The notes: generated by a model from the sequence alone, not told the origin. DNA of 64,000 nt from Labia minor (GCA_963082975.1 OY720350.1:18818910-18882909), one strand, 5' to 3'; shown: positions 13,020 to 25,175, numbered from the stretch's first letter. Program-made: numbers and translations.

Positions 13020-13278
13020 AGGCGCCATTGGGTGTGTGGGCAGCGAACCTGCCTCACATTCACATGGTCCCGGGTTCAAGCCCCGGGCCTGGTAAGAGAA
13101 TTTCCCTAGATGGAGCCTCAACCCGGCCTCCGGGAACAACATTGGGGAAAAGCTACTTGATAGCGCCTCCGATCAAGAAAATCAAGATAAAGGTTGAGAG
13201 GACCCGTTCTACTGATCATAGGACACCTCATTGATATAACCGGCTTGATAGGACGTACAAAAGTCAGAGGTTTTTTTT
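13020..13278 (+). mobile_element. tRNA-derived SINE (SINE-1)
   Basis: A 259-bp unit begins GGCGCCATTGGGTGTGTGGG (weak A-box-like TGGGTGTGTGG) and has a B-box-like GGTTCAAGCCC 44 bp downstream inside a GC stem (CCCGGG...CCCGGG). The body and 3' part end in CAAAAGTCAGAGG and poly-T. It is flanked by a perfect 17-bp duplication, TATATATCATTTAAATA, at 13003-13019 and 13279-13295. This indicates a Pol III-transcribed retroposon mobilised by a retrotransposon in trans. A second copy lies at 59557-59953. Confidence 0.85.
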
Positions 13279-13295
13279 TATATATCATTTAAATA

Positions 13296-14214
13296 TTATA
13301 CTACTGTTATCTGTTTTAGTTAGAAATTAACATAAAATATTTTCAATTAGGTTATATTTAACTACGAAATGAAATATTTTTTTTTTAAATATATAAAATG
13401 AATTTTTTCCGTATTTGTTTTTTTTCATCTTTGATTAATAAAAAAATTTAAATAATAATTAAAAAGTTTTTTAATGATCTTTTAATTCAACGAGCGAGTT
13501 GTTGAAACTAATTCAATTCAAACCACCAGAAAATTCATCTTTTCGTTTGTACATTCCACACTCTCTAGAGAGTAGCTGGATAATAACAAATAGTTGAGAG
13601 AAACAAGTAAACTCGGTAGTCACGAAGTTAATTTACACAGGATATTATTTTTGGTATGTCTATTTGTACAGGGTGTTGTTATAGTAAGTCGACATAGGAA
13701 ATTGTCCAAGTTGAACATAAAACAATTTTAATAATCCTCGTAACAATTTGACGGACAGTAAAAGGACCACCGCTTGGTTCATTACACGGAGGAGATAATC
13801 CCAGAAACAGGACTCATCATTTCTGCCTATATATAGACATTAATATAAATACACCCTTCACGATTTACCAAACGAGTTAAAACAATTGGTTGACAAATCA
13901 TAATCAGCGTCTGTTGCCTTTGGAGGATGCGTTATCGGGTGGTTATTGCGGGACGATTAAAACAGCATATCTTATTGCCTGTTAAAACATTATATTCCGA
14001 CCTTTAAACGGTTTCAAGAAGACCTATAAATGGGGTAAAATTTTTATCTTTCTATACAAAAGGGTTGAAGATGAGGGGATGAATCTACTCTCAAAAGCAA
14101 TTGTTTTAGAATAATTAAATTTATTTTAAAAAAAAGATAATATAAATCTAACCTCTTGATAAATTCTATTAACTTATATAATACCACAATAGCTTAGGTA
14201 TAAATAAAAAAAAT
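13296..14214. other. Non-repetitive, base-balanced island
   Basis: The stretch 13490-14060 is clearly less AT-rich than its surroundings, matches no other part of the window and has no long open frame. It could be conserved non-coding or regulatory DNA, or an exon too short to recognise; I cannot tell. Confidence 0.35.
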
Positions 14215-14781
14215 CTGGAGTGTCTCCACTTGACTATCTCGCAAATTTAAATTGGATTAAATAACATATATATTATATTTAAATTAAATTAAATTAATTA
14301 AATTATAAATTAAAATTAACAAATAATATTTATTAAACCAGCGCATGTTTGGCTCTTTGTTGATGGCACCACGTCACGTGTTGGCGCGTGAGATTTGCAG
14401 TGTTAAAAAACTTTCAGCGATTCAATCAAGCTGAAATTCTATATATAGCAGTTTTATACAATTATTAATCATTTGAAAAATTATCAAACATATATCTTTA
14501 TTTTTACGGTCACTTCAGAAGAAAAAATATCAAAACATTGTAGGTGATGACCCTCTTCCGGTTGTTGGCGACTGATTTGCAGTGTTAAAAAATTAATTCC
14601 TGTACTTTCAGTGATTCAAACAAGCTGAAATTCTATATATAGTAGTTTTATACAATTTTTAATCATGTAAAAATTATTTTTACGGTCAGTTTAGACGTTT
14701 AGAGAACAAAAATGAAAACGTGGTAGGTAATGACCCTCTGCCGATTGAGCTATATTTCTCAAAAGTTGATAGAAAAATTGA
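14215..14781 (-). mobile_element. HINE-A copy A3, rearranged and 5'-truncated
   Basis: The 3' terminal hairpin and subterminal repeat are intact at 14215-14245. About 190 bp of the body occurs twice in tandem (from the GCAGTGTTAAAAAA motif, 14396 and 14580). The element stops near 14781 without the ACTATCTCG end and is followed directly by a reverse-transcriptase scrap. Confidence 0.75.
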
Positions 14782-14877
14782 AAGCAAAGAAGTATAATAA
14801 GTATAATAAGAACTACAGAGGAATAACAATGTTAAATTGTGACTATAAAATCTTAACGCGAAAAACCAAACATTTGC
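14770..14877 (+). pseudogene. Reverse transcriptase fragment (N-terminal motif)
   Basis: The plus-strand frame reads KNYRGITMLNCDYKILTRKT and then a stop. N-Y-R-G-I-x-x-L-N-x-x-Y-K-I-L is a signature at the start of the reverse-transcriptase domain in non-LTR retrotransposons. Only about 35 residues survive, abutting the truncated HINE-A copy. Confidence 0.7.
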
Positions 14878-14924
14878 TGTAAAATAATAAATAATAAAAC
14901 AAATACAATATATTTATGTACAGA

Positions 14925-15186
14925 GCACTGTATTGGGAGGGGAACGCGGGGGAACGACGTTCCCTTACCTTTTTTCAGAAACGGAACGCGTTCCAGTACC
15001 TTTTCATGTCCCGACAAATTCAACTTAAATATAGGTACTGTTAGAATTTCTTTTTTTGTGTTCATTAATATTTCGTATAGCAAGAATAAGAAAAAATAAA
15101 ATATTGGAAAAAAATAGTTTTTTGAAAATAGGACTTTATTTTGCTCCCACTATGCGTTCCCTTACTTATTATTTTACCAATACTCT
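14925..15186. mobile_element. Possible hAT-like MITE
   Basis: Loose inverted ends (TGTATTGGGAGGGGAACG against AGTATTGGTA...GGGAACGC on the other strand), with internal GGAACGCGTTCC and GAACGACGTTC palindromes. No clean target duplication found, so boundaries and class are uncertain. Confidence 0.4.
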
Positions 15187-15701
15187 GATCAGTTTTTTTT
15201 TTTAAATAGTTAAATTTTAGTTAGTTTAAGGTTACACATCTTAATTTAATTTTTAATATTAAATTTAAAGCATTCATCTTTTTTATATTTCTTATTTTAG
15301 TGTATATTGTTTGTTGTTTTTAATCACAATTGTTTATAAATTTTTTACTTTTATTATATATTTATTCAAAGGAAATTTAAAATAAATCTGTTTTAAAAAT
15401 TTATTGTTAAAATAATTAGTTAATGAAAAAATATTCGAGGAAAATGATCTTTAACCAAGTACTCTTAAAAAATGAGAGAAAAAAAATAATAGAATTTAAG
15501 TCTCTTCATCAGAAAATGCATTGAAATAAATATAAAAACATTAAATATAATTAATTTTAATAAAATTTAAATTTTTGACTATTTATATTAACAAAATTAT
15601 TATACTTACACATTTAAATTAAAAAATTTATATTATAAAAAACAATAAATAACTAACTACCAATTTATTATACGAGATATAAAGATTTAAAAAAAAATTA
15701 A
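15187..15701. other. AT-rich intergenic DNA
   Basis: Nothing recognisable. Confidence 0.6.
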
Positions 15702-16327
15702 CTGGAGTGTCTCCACTCGACTATCTCGCAAATTTGAATTGAATTAAATATCATATATTAATTTAAATTAAATTAAATTAATTAAATTATAAATTAAAAT
15801 TAATAAATAATATTTATTAAACCAGTGCATGTTTGGCTCTTTATTGATGGCTCCACGTGTTGGCGCGTGAGATTTGCAGTGTTAAAAAATTAATTCTGGT
15901 ACTTTCAGCGATTCAATCAAGCTGAAATTCTATATATAGCAGTTTTATACAATTATTAATCATATGAAAAATTTTTAATCATTCTAAAAACTATCAAACA
16001 TATATCTTTATTTTTACGGTCACTTTAGAGGAAAAAAAATCAAAACGTTGTAGGTAATGACCCTCTTCCGGATGAGCTACATTTCTCAAAAGTTGATAGA
16101 AAACTATGAATTTTGAATAATGTCCATGTACCAAATTTCATCATTCTAGCTCAAACCGTTTTTGCGCAATCTTGTCTACATACATACACACACATACACA
16201 CACACACACACAGACATTTTTCTCAACCTTTGTGAAAATGATTCAGGAACCTTCAAAACGTATAAAAACATCAAAATCTCAACATCGAAAATTTTCGTGA
16301 TCGCAATACTATTTCTGGCGAGATAGT
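15702..16327 (-). mobile_element. HINE-A copy A4
   Basis: A full-length copy. The 3' hairpin is at the left (TGGAGTGTCTCCACTCGA), the CA-rich tract at 16190-16212, and the 5' end GCGAGATAGT at the right. T-rich flanks. Confidence 0.87.
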
Positions 16328-17327
16328 AAAAAAATAATAAAGTACAAATAATTAAATCTCGTAAACAAATTCAATAAGGAATAAATTGCTATTTAAAACT
16401 TTTTTTCAGTTAGTCTCTTAAAGTACAACATAAATCTCAGTGTTTCAGAAATTTTTATACGAGACAAAATGAGAAAAGGGATGTTAGTAAACTTTTTTAT
16501 ATTGTCCGTTAGGTAATATTAAACGATATAAACGAATATCATATACCTAAATATATGTGCAAAGAATATTTTTTTCTAACGTTTTATTAAAATTTTATAA
16601 CGAAAGAGAGATTGACCTCATTCTAGTATTAATATAATAAAAGTTTTAGAAATTGTTGGAGATATATTATATATAAAATATGGACAAGATATATTTATTT
16701 TTTCATCATACTATTCATAAAAACAAAAAACAATTTTGTAGTATTCTCATGTTTTATTCTCTTTTACCACAAAAACCTTAAATTATCTCATCTTTAATTA
16801 TCATAAAATATACAAAGTAAATAAATATTTTTTTTAATAATAATATTAATGTATATTGGATAAGTGGATATAAAAAATATTCAATTTACGACGAAATCTA
16901 TGATGTCATTTGACATAGATGGCGCTGTAAAAAGTAAATTGGAAAATGATACTGTTTGAATATAAAAAAGTTCAAATAAATTTAAAATATTTCCAAAACG
17001 ACTAAATGAAAAATGAAAATTAAATCAATATTTTATATCAGATTCCCATATACAAATAGTATTAAGTTTTTATACAAATCTGGTTTGTTTGAAAAATATT
17101 TTAATTTAATTTTCAGTTGTTTATATAGAAAAGTTTGAATTGATAATTGCAAAAAAATTTCCAATGAGGGAGATATGCATTAATCCTGATAAAAGGTGAT
17201 TTTCAGTTCATAAAATGTAAAAATAGATAAAACAATATCGTAATTACTAAACGTTATTAGAATATAAATAATATAACAATATAAATATGTAACATGTTGT
17301 AATATATAAGCATAAAAATGCATTTTT
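16328..17327. other. AT-rich intergenic DNA
   Basis: No gene. A short imperfect hairpin occurs at 16898-16922 (ATCTATGATGTCA...TGACATAGAT). Confidence 0.5.
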
Positions 17328-18012
17328 ACCGACCGACGATAGTAAGGGAGGTATTGTTTTCACACCAAATTTCACATGAGGAGATTTTTTTATATATCAC
17401 CACGAATCATGCATTTTCTTAACAGAAAAAAGTATTTTTAGCATGATGTCTGTCCGTCCGTCTGTCCGTCTGTCCGTCCGTCTGTCCGTCCGTCTGTCCG
17501 TCCGTCTGTCCGTCTGTCCGTCCGTATAGATGTGTACAGCCTGAACGGCTCAACCGATTTTGATGAAATTTGGTATATTTACTTAATGCATCAGTGGGAT
17601 GAATTGATCAACTTTGGTGCAAATCCGGAAACCGGAAGTGGTAGTATTAGCGATCGACGATAGGAAGGAAAGGGTTATTTTCACACCAAATTTCACATGA
17701 GGAGATTTTTTTACATATCACTACGAATGTATTGGTTTTATCCTCGGGAAAAATCATCTTCATTATGTTTTTCTTAATTTAAAATTATATGACGTCACCA
17801 AGCCCTTCATGACGTCACAGCCTCATGGGCAACGCCGGCTACTTCAGCTATATATTATAAATAAAATAAAATTAAAAATATTTATGTTCTATCCATATCT
17901 GTTTTTTATTACATTAATAGATATATTAAAATTATTTGAAATTGTTTCTGTAGCTGGAAATTAATTTATTTCAAACCGTCGGTCGGTTCAGACCTGGCCA
18001 CAGGTCAACTTA
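17328..18012 (+). mobile_element. HINE-B copy B1 (Helentron-type, non-autonomous)
   Basis: It starts ACCGACCGACGATAG. The inverted partner CGTCGGTCGGT is subterminal (17978-17988) and is followed by the terminal stem-loop GACCTG-GCCA-CAGGTC and AACTTATT. A (GTCY)n microsatellite fills 17448-17524. Asymmetric terminal repeats, a 3' hairpin and a GTCY tract together are the classical DINE-1/HINE layout. The block with CACACCAAATTTCACATGAG occurs twice inside the element. No coding capacity; T-rich flanks. Confidence 0.88.
17448..17524. repeat. (GTCY)n microsatellite in HINE-B1
   Basis: Alternating GTCC and GTCT tetranucleotides over about 77 bp. Other HINE-B copies keep only short versions. 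Confidence 0.95.
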
Positions 18013-19864
18013 TTTTATATATAATGGTGCGAAACCTAGAAATTTAATTTTTGAACACATTTTGCTAAATTGTAGAATAAAGGACATTTGGTCATGGAAC
18101 ATGTGGTCTGCACGTGTACAGAGACCCATCAATGTATCCAAGGCGGGGGAGGGAATGAAGAGTCTTCATGTCGAATGTTTGAGTCAGTCTTGATAAAGAA
18201 TTGGAGAAGGAGACAATATATCCCTGACAGGAGTGAACCCTCCTTTTGAGAGATGCCGTTGCCCACGAGATGTTCCAGATAACTCCGCAGGACGACACTC
18301 AAGACTCAAGTCTCCAAAGAATTCTCCATTCCTTCCTTTCATAATACACTAAGTGGTCGACCCTTGGTAATTAATAAAATTTGCAATTGCTTAATATAAA
18401 TTACATCTCATTTAATTTATATTTATATTTCTAACGGTACCATTCAATTTCTTCAATTTCATATTAATTTCATTGTTATCTATTGTTATCATATTATTTC
18501 TTCTATTTAAATAAAATACATAGTTTTAGTTTAATTTTATATATCCATTTTTAATCTGAACCTATTCAATTTTATCATTTCCCTTATCAACCTTCGCGGA
18601 TTCAATAACCATTTATTATTCTAAATTTAACCAGAGTGCTACCAAATTAATTTAATCTGATTTTCAAACCAATTTTTCGCATAAAACACCTTACCTAAGT
18701 CATCCAATATACGACAATATCTTTTAAAAAGTTAAATATTTTTTTTTTTTTGCAAAATGCGATTTTGTTATTCAACATAGTAGTTGCTGGCTTCGCGAGT
18801 AATACATTAATTGATGCAAATTCTATATCTCACAAACTAATCGTCTGATCGCTGTCAAATTTTGATACATAACATTTGGCAGATGCCTGATTTGAGATAA
18901 ATTGAGAGAGATTTTTGATATTATAGGTTTGATCCCCTATCTATCATCCTACGGACTTATTGAATGGCTTTATATTTCTACCTACAGTTCTAGATATAAA
19001 AAAGTATTGTTAAAATTGAGTATAACTTTTTATAGGAGAAGGTGATATAGTATATTTATCAAAAAATGCGATATTTAATAAAATTTATTGTACACATTCA
19101 TGGATTTCCATAGAAATGTTATTTTAAGTTAACGTTGATATTTATCTAGATAAAGATGATTTTTAATCTTGTTTTTATGATTTTTATATTCTGAAAAATA
19201 TACAAGATTTATATTGTAAATAATATTATGTAAATGTCTCAATTTTTATTCATTTTGAATAAACTTTTGAAAGTGAACTTGGCCAAGTGTTTTCGACTTC
19301 CGGTCAGTGAATATCCGGTTAAATACTGAATATAGATTGCTAAAGAATGATTGATAATATCCCTATGGGGATTGGACAAGGGAGTTAGAATAAAAAAAAA
19401 AGAGGGAAGGGAAATGATCGAAAGAATAATAAAAGGAACAAAAAAACAACAAACGTCAAGATGAGAGAGAGAAAAACATTTCCAATTTAAGAATAAAAAT
19501 TCAGTTGGACGGCCAAGTGCTCCCGATATCTCAAGAAGAGATTTACGATGTCGTCTATAAATCAAAAGGACATGAGTGGGTGGAAGAAGGGGTCAGCGGA
19601 AGGCTTTAGGGTCGGCAATGTTTCTTGTCAATCAACCGTGAGTTTTTAGATTAACAATGATTAAATTTATTTTACACTCCTAGCCCGAATAATGATTTGC
19701 ATATGAATTCCATAAGAGTAAAGCCGTGGCTTTCATCATGACTCCAGATTAAAAGATAGATTGAAATTTTGAAAATTTGCAAACCTATCAGATATTTTAT
19801 TTAAAACCATTTTATTAATCGAATTTTTTTATATGGCTATGACTATAATGATTTCTTCTTACCT
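18013..19864. other. Mixed intergenic DNA, unidentified repeat relics
   Basis: 18020-18350 is base-balanced; its plus-strand reading HILLNCRIKDIWSW faintly recalls the end of a non-LTR polymerase, but this is weak. 18780-18960 shares the kind of wording seen around 30100-30200 (CTCACAAACTAATCG then GTCAAATTTTGATACATA). A 108-codon minus-strand frame at 19239-19565 is not convincing. Confidence 0.4.
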
Positions 19865-19995
19865 ACCGATTACTATCTATCTATCAAATTCTGAACTTTC
19901 AAGTTCATGAGAGCAGCAATCACATTCCTCCAACTATCCCTATCCATAGTTCTTCCCATATCATGACCTAGGACTATCAATTAATTGCTTCTTAA
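19865..19995 (-). pseudogene. Reverse transcriptase C-terminal fragment
   Basis: The minus strand reads GRTMDRDSWRNVIAALMNLK and then a stop within about 15 residues. R-D-x-W-R-x-x-x-x-x-x-x-N-L is the usual last stretch of these retrotransposon proteins, and it parallels the D1 C-terminus. Confidence 0.65.
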
Positions 19996-20866
19996 TTAAT
20001 GGTAATTTAAAGACTTTAATACTTTAATGATTATCTAAAATGTTTTTATATAATAGTAAAATGATCAAAAAATATTAAAAATAAAGAAGGAGTGTGTAAA
20101 AGATATTACAATTGAATAGTACTGTTGACGAATAAGTAATTGGAGAAATCTTATTTTAATTAAAGAAAAATTAATAATAATAAAATCAAAGTATTTTTTT
20201 ATCTATGAATACATTTTAAAGCTAAATTTCCCAATTTCTTTAAAAAAAAATTGCTATTTCTTGAAAAAGAAATAAAAATAGGATTCAGAATAGGGGGGGG
20301 GGTTGGTTGTGTATCTATCTGTCAGATAGTGTTTTATAAATATTCGCCAAGGCAGAGAAAAGACGGGTAGGCAATCCAAGTGATAATATTCCGATGGGAA
20401 TTCCACGTGAAGATAGATTAGACAACTGATAAAGAAGGTCACTACTTGCTAACGGATCCTATTCGCTTAACGTCCTATTGCTCCCCTGGGAAGACAATCT
20501 CCCCTCCTTTCATCCATTCTGTTCACCATCAATTTCCTAATTCATTTATTTATTGAATTTGATAATCGATTGATATTCCTAAACCTAATACCAGAAAATA
20601 TATAAATATAAGTAATCATATTATTTTAATTATATAATATAACCTAAACTATTAATATTATTAAGTAGGTACATATTATAATTATAATTCATTATTTCTA
20701 TACATATTTAAAGAAATTAATTAAAAAATAAAACTATTGTAATGCTAATACAAGATCTCTTGTCCGCCAAGAGAGTAATCGATTTGATAAGACTTAGTTT
20801 TTCATAAAATGGATGTAAACAGCCAAAGCTTTACGTTTTTTTTATACATTTCTTATATAATTACTA
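19996..20866. other. AT-rich intergenic DNA
   Basis: It contains a G10 run at about 20295. No gene seen. Confidence 0.5.
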
Positions 20867-21350
20867 AGGGAATTTTTATTAAAAGACCACATTGTATAAT
20901 TTTTGACTCCAATTTTTAAATACACCTATCATCATGAAGTCAGCAGCTATTATCAAAGCAAGCGTTTACAATTAAAAAGTATGTCTATACAATAAAGATA
21001 GTAAATTATTTCTATAATCAAGATATATACCTATATACACACTAGATTAATTATATAACATTCAATCTGACAAATTTTACTCATCCAACACTATGTTCCA
21101 CATCTTATTAAGTCTATATCCATCCTCTTTATTAATATTGTTGGGATGATTATTAATTATAAATTAATGGAGCCAAAAATTGGCGCCAATATCACTGCCT
21201 ATATAAGAGCTAGCATCACCCTTCATGAGTCAGTTCGCTTGAATCGGAGCAAGCGTACTTGAAAACGATTGCAGAATAAGCAGTCGACACTTATTTTAAT
21301 TTAATAAATAATTTTATACAAACAATGTGGTCTTTTTATAAAAATTCCCT
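20867..21350. mobile_element. 484-bp inverted-repeat element with TA duplication
   Basis: The left end AGGGAATTTTTATTAAAAGA continues into CCACATTGTATAA. The right end is the same in reverse complement with a few changes (CAATGTGGTCTTTTTATAAA then AATTCCCT). TA flanks both sides (20865-20866, 21351-21352). The ends and TA target suggest a Tc1/mariner-type MITE. The interior from 21139 (TGTTGGGATG) to 21324 looks like a small retroviral-type LTR (TG...CA) with a core promoter, so a nested solo LTR is an alternative explanation of the middle. Confidence 0.6.
21198..21238 (+). promoter_or_regulatory. TATA + arthropod initiator-like pair
   Basis: TATATAAG at about 21200 is followed roughly 30 bp later by TCAGTTCGC. 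TCAGTT is the arthropod initiator consensus and the spacing is correct for a Pol II core promoter. It lies inside the inverted-repeat element; no transcript can be shown. Confidence 0.5.
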
Positions 21351-21352
21351 TA

Positions 21353-22268
21353 ATAATTATGAAAATAACCACAAAAGCTTTAATAAATAAATTTCTTTTA
21401 TAATATAATTGTCATTATTAACGTAGATTAGGTAAAATGGTAAATAGTACGTGATAAATGGATAGTCAGTTTATTATTATTATTATGATTATTAGGTTTC
21501 TATTTACTTAGTTAGATAATGGATATTTGATTAAATGTTGATGTTTGATCTTTTCTTTACCCTCGTTGGTGATCCCCCTCCACCTATTGCTCTTCATTTT
21601 TCTATTATTTTTTCTCATTAGTAAAATAATTGGAATCCTCTTCTGTCCACCCTTAATTTTTATAGTCTGTCCAGTTTCTTCTAATCCAATTTATTTGTTC
21701 GTTCCAACCACATCCCCACTCTCTCTTTTTCTCTTCTTGAAGAAAGACATTTTATCAGTTGGCTTCTTGATTCAGCTTAGTTTATCTTCTGGGCCAGCTG
21801 ACCATGAAATTAACACTCCCTGGAAGAGATTAGTCCTGTCATATCCAGCCACCCTCGCATGTGCTTCTTTTGTTTATAAGAGAAATGAGTTCTTTTTAAA
21901 TAATATCATTTAATCCTTGTGTTAATAATGTAATGATCCAGTTAAGAAATATATAATAGCTTCTCAGAAATGAAATTGGTTATGTTTTATTAGTGAGATT
22001 AAAATTGGAATTAATCTTAAAAGGGGAGAAATGAAATAGTAGTTGTATCATCTGAAACACCCTCCTATGAATATTCCCTTAAGGTTAATTATTAGAATGA
22101 GAAAATAAAAATAATTTCTAATTATTCAGACAGATAAAGTTTGTATAATCTACTATATAACACTAAAATTATACATATACTATATAATATAAAGAAAATA
22201 TAATAATTTTAATTTAATTTAAATGGAAAATAAATGATGGTTAGAGAAATATGGTTGCTGCGTCAGAA
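21353..22268. other. Intergenic DNA
   Basis: A 122-codon plus-strand frame at 21545-21913 is T/C-rich and gives a hydrophobic low-complexity peptide without family resemblance; I do not call it a gene. The remainder is AT-rich. Confidence 0.45.
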
Positions 22269-22940
22269 AATAAGTTGACCTGTGGCCAGGTCCGAACCGA
22301 CCGACGGTTTGAAGTAAATTAATTTCCAGCTACAGAAACAATTTCAAATAATTTTAATATATCTATTAATGTAATAAAAAACAGATATGGATATAACATA
22401 AATATTTTTAATTTTATTTTATTTATAATATATAAGGAGGCCCTGACTGTGACGTCATGAATGGCTGGATGACGTCATATAATTTTAAATCAAGAAAAAA
22501 ACTAATAAATATTATTTTCCCGAGGATAAAACCAATACAAAGTGTATGATTCGTGGTGATATATATAAAAAATCTCCTCATGTGAAATTTGGTGTGAAAA
22601 TAACCCTTCCCTTCCTATCGTCGATCGCTAATACTACCACTTCCGGTTTCCGGATTTGCACCAAAAGTTGATCAATTCATCCCACTGATGCATAAATAAA
22701 TGCATCAAATATACCAATAAATGCAGTAAATATACCAAATTTCATCAAAATCCGTTCAGCCGTTCAGGCTGTACACATCTATACGGACGGACAGACGTGG
22801 ACAGACGGACGGACGGACAGACATCATGCTAAAAATACTTTTTTCTGTTAAGAAAATGCATGATTCGTGGAGATATGTAAAAATCTCCACATGTGAAATT
22901 TGGTGTAAAAACAATACCTCCCTTACTATCGTCGGTCGGT
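22269..22940 (-). mobile_element. HINE-B copy B2
   Basis: Minus-strand copy: the 3' end AATAAGTTGACCTGTGGCCA (hairpin) is at the left and the ACCGACCGACG 5' end at the right. A short GTCY tract remains near 22785-22820. Similar to B1 over its length with one copy of the internal block rearranged. Confidence 0.86.
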
Positions 22941-23184
22941 AAAAAGATAAATATATTTTAAATATTACACCACAATACAAATTATTTCTTATATTTTAAT
23001 AAATTTAAAAATTTACTTTTTGATTGAAAAGTGAACTTGACATATCGTTGTGGGAAATTAAAAATAGATTTAATTTTTTTTTTTATAATACTTAACAGTT
23101 TAATTTGTAATTTGTAATTTTTATTTTTATGTTATTATATTTTTGTTGTTGATGAGCTGTAGAGAATAAGTAAATATTAAATAT

Positions 23185-23221
<37 letters not shown>

Positions 23222-24297
23222 TCTAGATTTATAATTCTATATTATTTTTAACGGAAGACTTTGAATGGAGGTAAACCATTACTTATTATTAAGTAATATT
23301 GTGTGGTTTTTTTTTTTGTATTTCTTTTTTTTTAAAAGTGTTATGCTTTGTGTTAATATAAGTAAAAAGATTGTGTGAATTATAATATATCGTTCTTTTT
23401 TCAACCTGTCATTAAATAGAAATAGTATTTTTCTTTTTAATCCTAATCGTAAATAATTATAGACCTTTTATTACAGTTGAGCACGTAAAATTGAAAAGCC
23501 GTGAGTAATCAATGGATTGAAAAATAATATTGAAAAAGAGTTTGGCAGATAATATATATCGTTTGGTAATAAAATCGTATTCCAAATGGGTTAACGCTTA
23601 GAAGTGATAAAATAGAATCGAAGGAACAAATATTAAATAATTTTCTTGTGATGAAAATGGGGAATTAACGTTTGTGGTGTGAGCTGAGCTGGAAGGGGTA
23701 GAAAATTTATATTGGTTTTGACGACACCCAAGTCGCTCAATTTTCCTTTCCCTTTGCTTTTTTTTTATATTTTAAATTGTGTTGGCTTTTTAAAATAAGC
23801 ACAATACATGCATTCGAGTGTGAAATTTAACAAGTGTCGTATTTTGATAGAAACTACCCCTTCGTAAACCAACCCCTTTTTTCACTCCTATGGAGATTAC
23901 ACATCGCACGACATCTGGACGGGCGACTTAAGCGCCAAGGGGGGTGCATCTTCCCTTTCCCTTTCTGTCACTTTCTTAAATTAATTTCAGTTTTAACTAG
24001 GAAGACGTGGTTCGTTCATGCATTTTAATTTTATGCACAACAACATTAGAATGAAACTATAAAATTAGGAATTCCCCGGATTGAATTAAACATTTATTAT
24101 CTACTTTCTCATAAAAAAAAATATTTAACCAAATAATAGAATAAGAGAAAAATATTTTCTTCCCTCCATTCTCTTTTAATTGAATAAAAGCTGATATTTT
24201 AAATTTTATATATTTATTATTTATGTGATAAAAAATTATTAAAAAATATTAACTTAATAATTGATTATTGATATTTAAAGTATTTATTTTAATTATA
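22941..24297. other. AT-rich intergenic DNA
   Basis: It holds a (TA)n run at 23188-23219 and a base-balanced patch at 23850-23970 of unknown nature. No gene seen. Confidence 0.5.
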
Positions 24298-24946
24298 CAA
24301 GACCAAGTCAATAAGTCCGTGACTTTTTGAATGAACCAGATTTTTTGATAAAAAATTATTTTATTTTTCAACGTAGTCTCTCCTTTGAGCTCTATAGCTA
24401 CACTTTCTCCAACTTTTCAAAAAATAAGATTTGTCGAGGACATCAAAATAGATTTGTTTGGGAGATGATTTCATTGTTGGAGTCAAATCTTTTTCCGTCG
24501 GGCCAAATTTTTCAGGTTTGGAAACAAGAAATAGTCACTTTGGGCTAAATCTAGAGAATAGGGCGGATAAGGGAGCAATTCGTATCCCAATTCATGAATT
24601 TTCATGGAATATGATTTCAATGTTGGAGTCAAATCTTTTTCCGCTGGGCCAAATTTTTCAGGTTTGGAATCAAGAAATAGTCACTTGGGGCTAAATCTGG
24701 AGAATAGGGCGGATAAGGGAGCAATTCGTATCCCAATTCATGAATTTTCATGGAAATTCACTTTTTCCATTTTCTTCTCAAATCACGAGGTAGTCTGCTT
24801 TTAATAGATGTCAAACAAAAACTAAAATAGCTGGTTTAAATATAGTTAGGAGTCAGCTAATGGTTGCCTGTTGACAGGAATAGTGTTGCCATTTCAGTTA
24901 AGAAACGGGAAATTCAAAAAGGCACAGACTTTTGGGCCTACCCTCA
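24298..24946 (-). mobile_element. Internally deleted mariner (mariner-H)
   Basis: Ends are TA|CAAGACCAAGTCAATAAGTC and, on the other strand, TA|TGAGGGTAGGCCCAAAAGTC, both continuing GTG-CTTTTTGAAT. The minus strand starts with a short N-terminal piece (MEKVNFHE) and jumps to the last catalytic motif, LLPYPPYSPDLAPSDYFL, then the C-terminus LDKSYFLKSWRKCSY...RDYVEK and a stop. PxxSPDLAPSDY is the DD34D motif carrying the third Asp. The first two Asp blocks are gone. A 146-bp tandem duplication repeats the third-Asp segment (24465 and 24611), with frame breaks. Confidence 0.82.
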
Positions 24947-25040
24947 TATTTGAAAATTTAAATAAAAATAACAAATTTATTACAGTATTTTCATTTAATT
25001 AATTAATCTGTTAATTAATTAAACCCTAATATTAACCCTT

Positions 25041-25175
25041 TGCACTCGTACGTCGCCAACTAGGCGACATTATATTTTTACCGTTGCACTCGTACGTCGC
25101 CAACTAGGCGACATTATATGTTTTACCGTTGCACTCGTATGTCGCCAAATAGGCGACATTATATGTTTTACTGTT
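25041..25175. repeat. Three tandem 44-45-bp subterminal repeats of piggyBac
   Basis: Each unit starts GCACTCGTACGTCGCC and ends in TTTTACCGTT. The third has two base changes (GTATGTCGCCAAATAGGC). Likely transposase binding sites by position; this is inference. Confidence 0.85.

Noticed and set aside
14925-15186. hAT identity of the GGAACGC palindrome region
   Set aside because: Listed only as a possible MITE because no 8-bp duplication could be found at any reasonable boundary.
18020-18350. Possible non-LTR polymerase C-terminus
   Set aside because: Only a faint HILLNC-type match with stops on both sides; left as unidentified.
19239-19565. 108-codon minus-strand frame
   Set aside because: Composition-driven, no family resemblance, no neighbouring exon signals.
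21545-21913. 122-codon hydrophobic frame
   Set aside because: T/C-rich low complexity, no homology recognised, no splice or promoter context.
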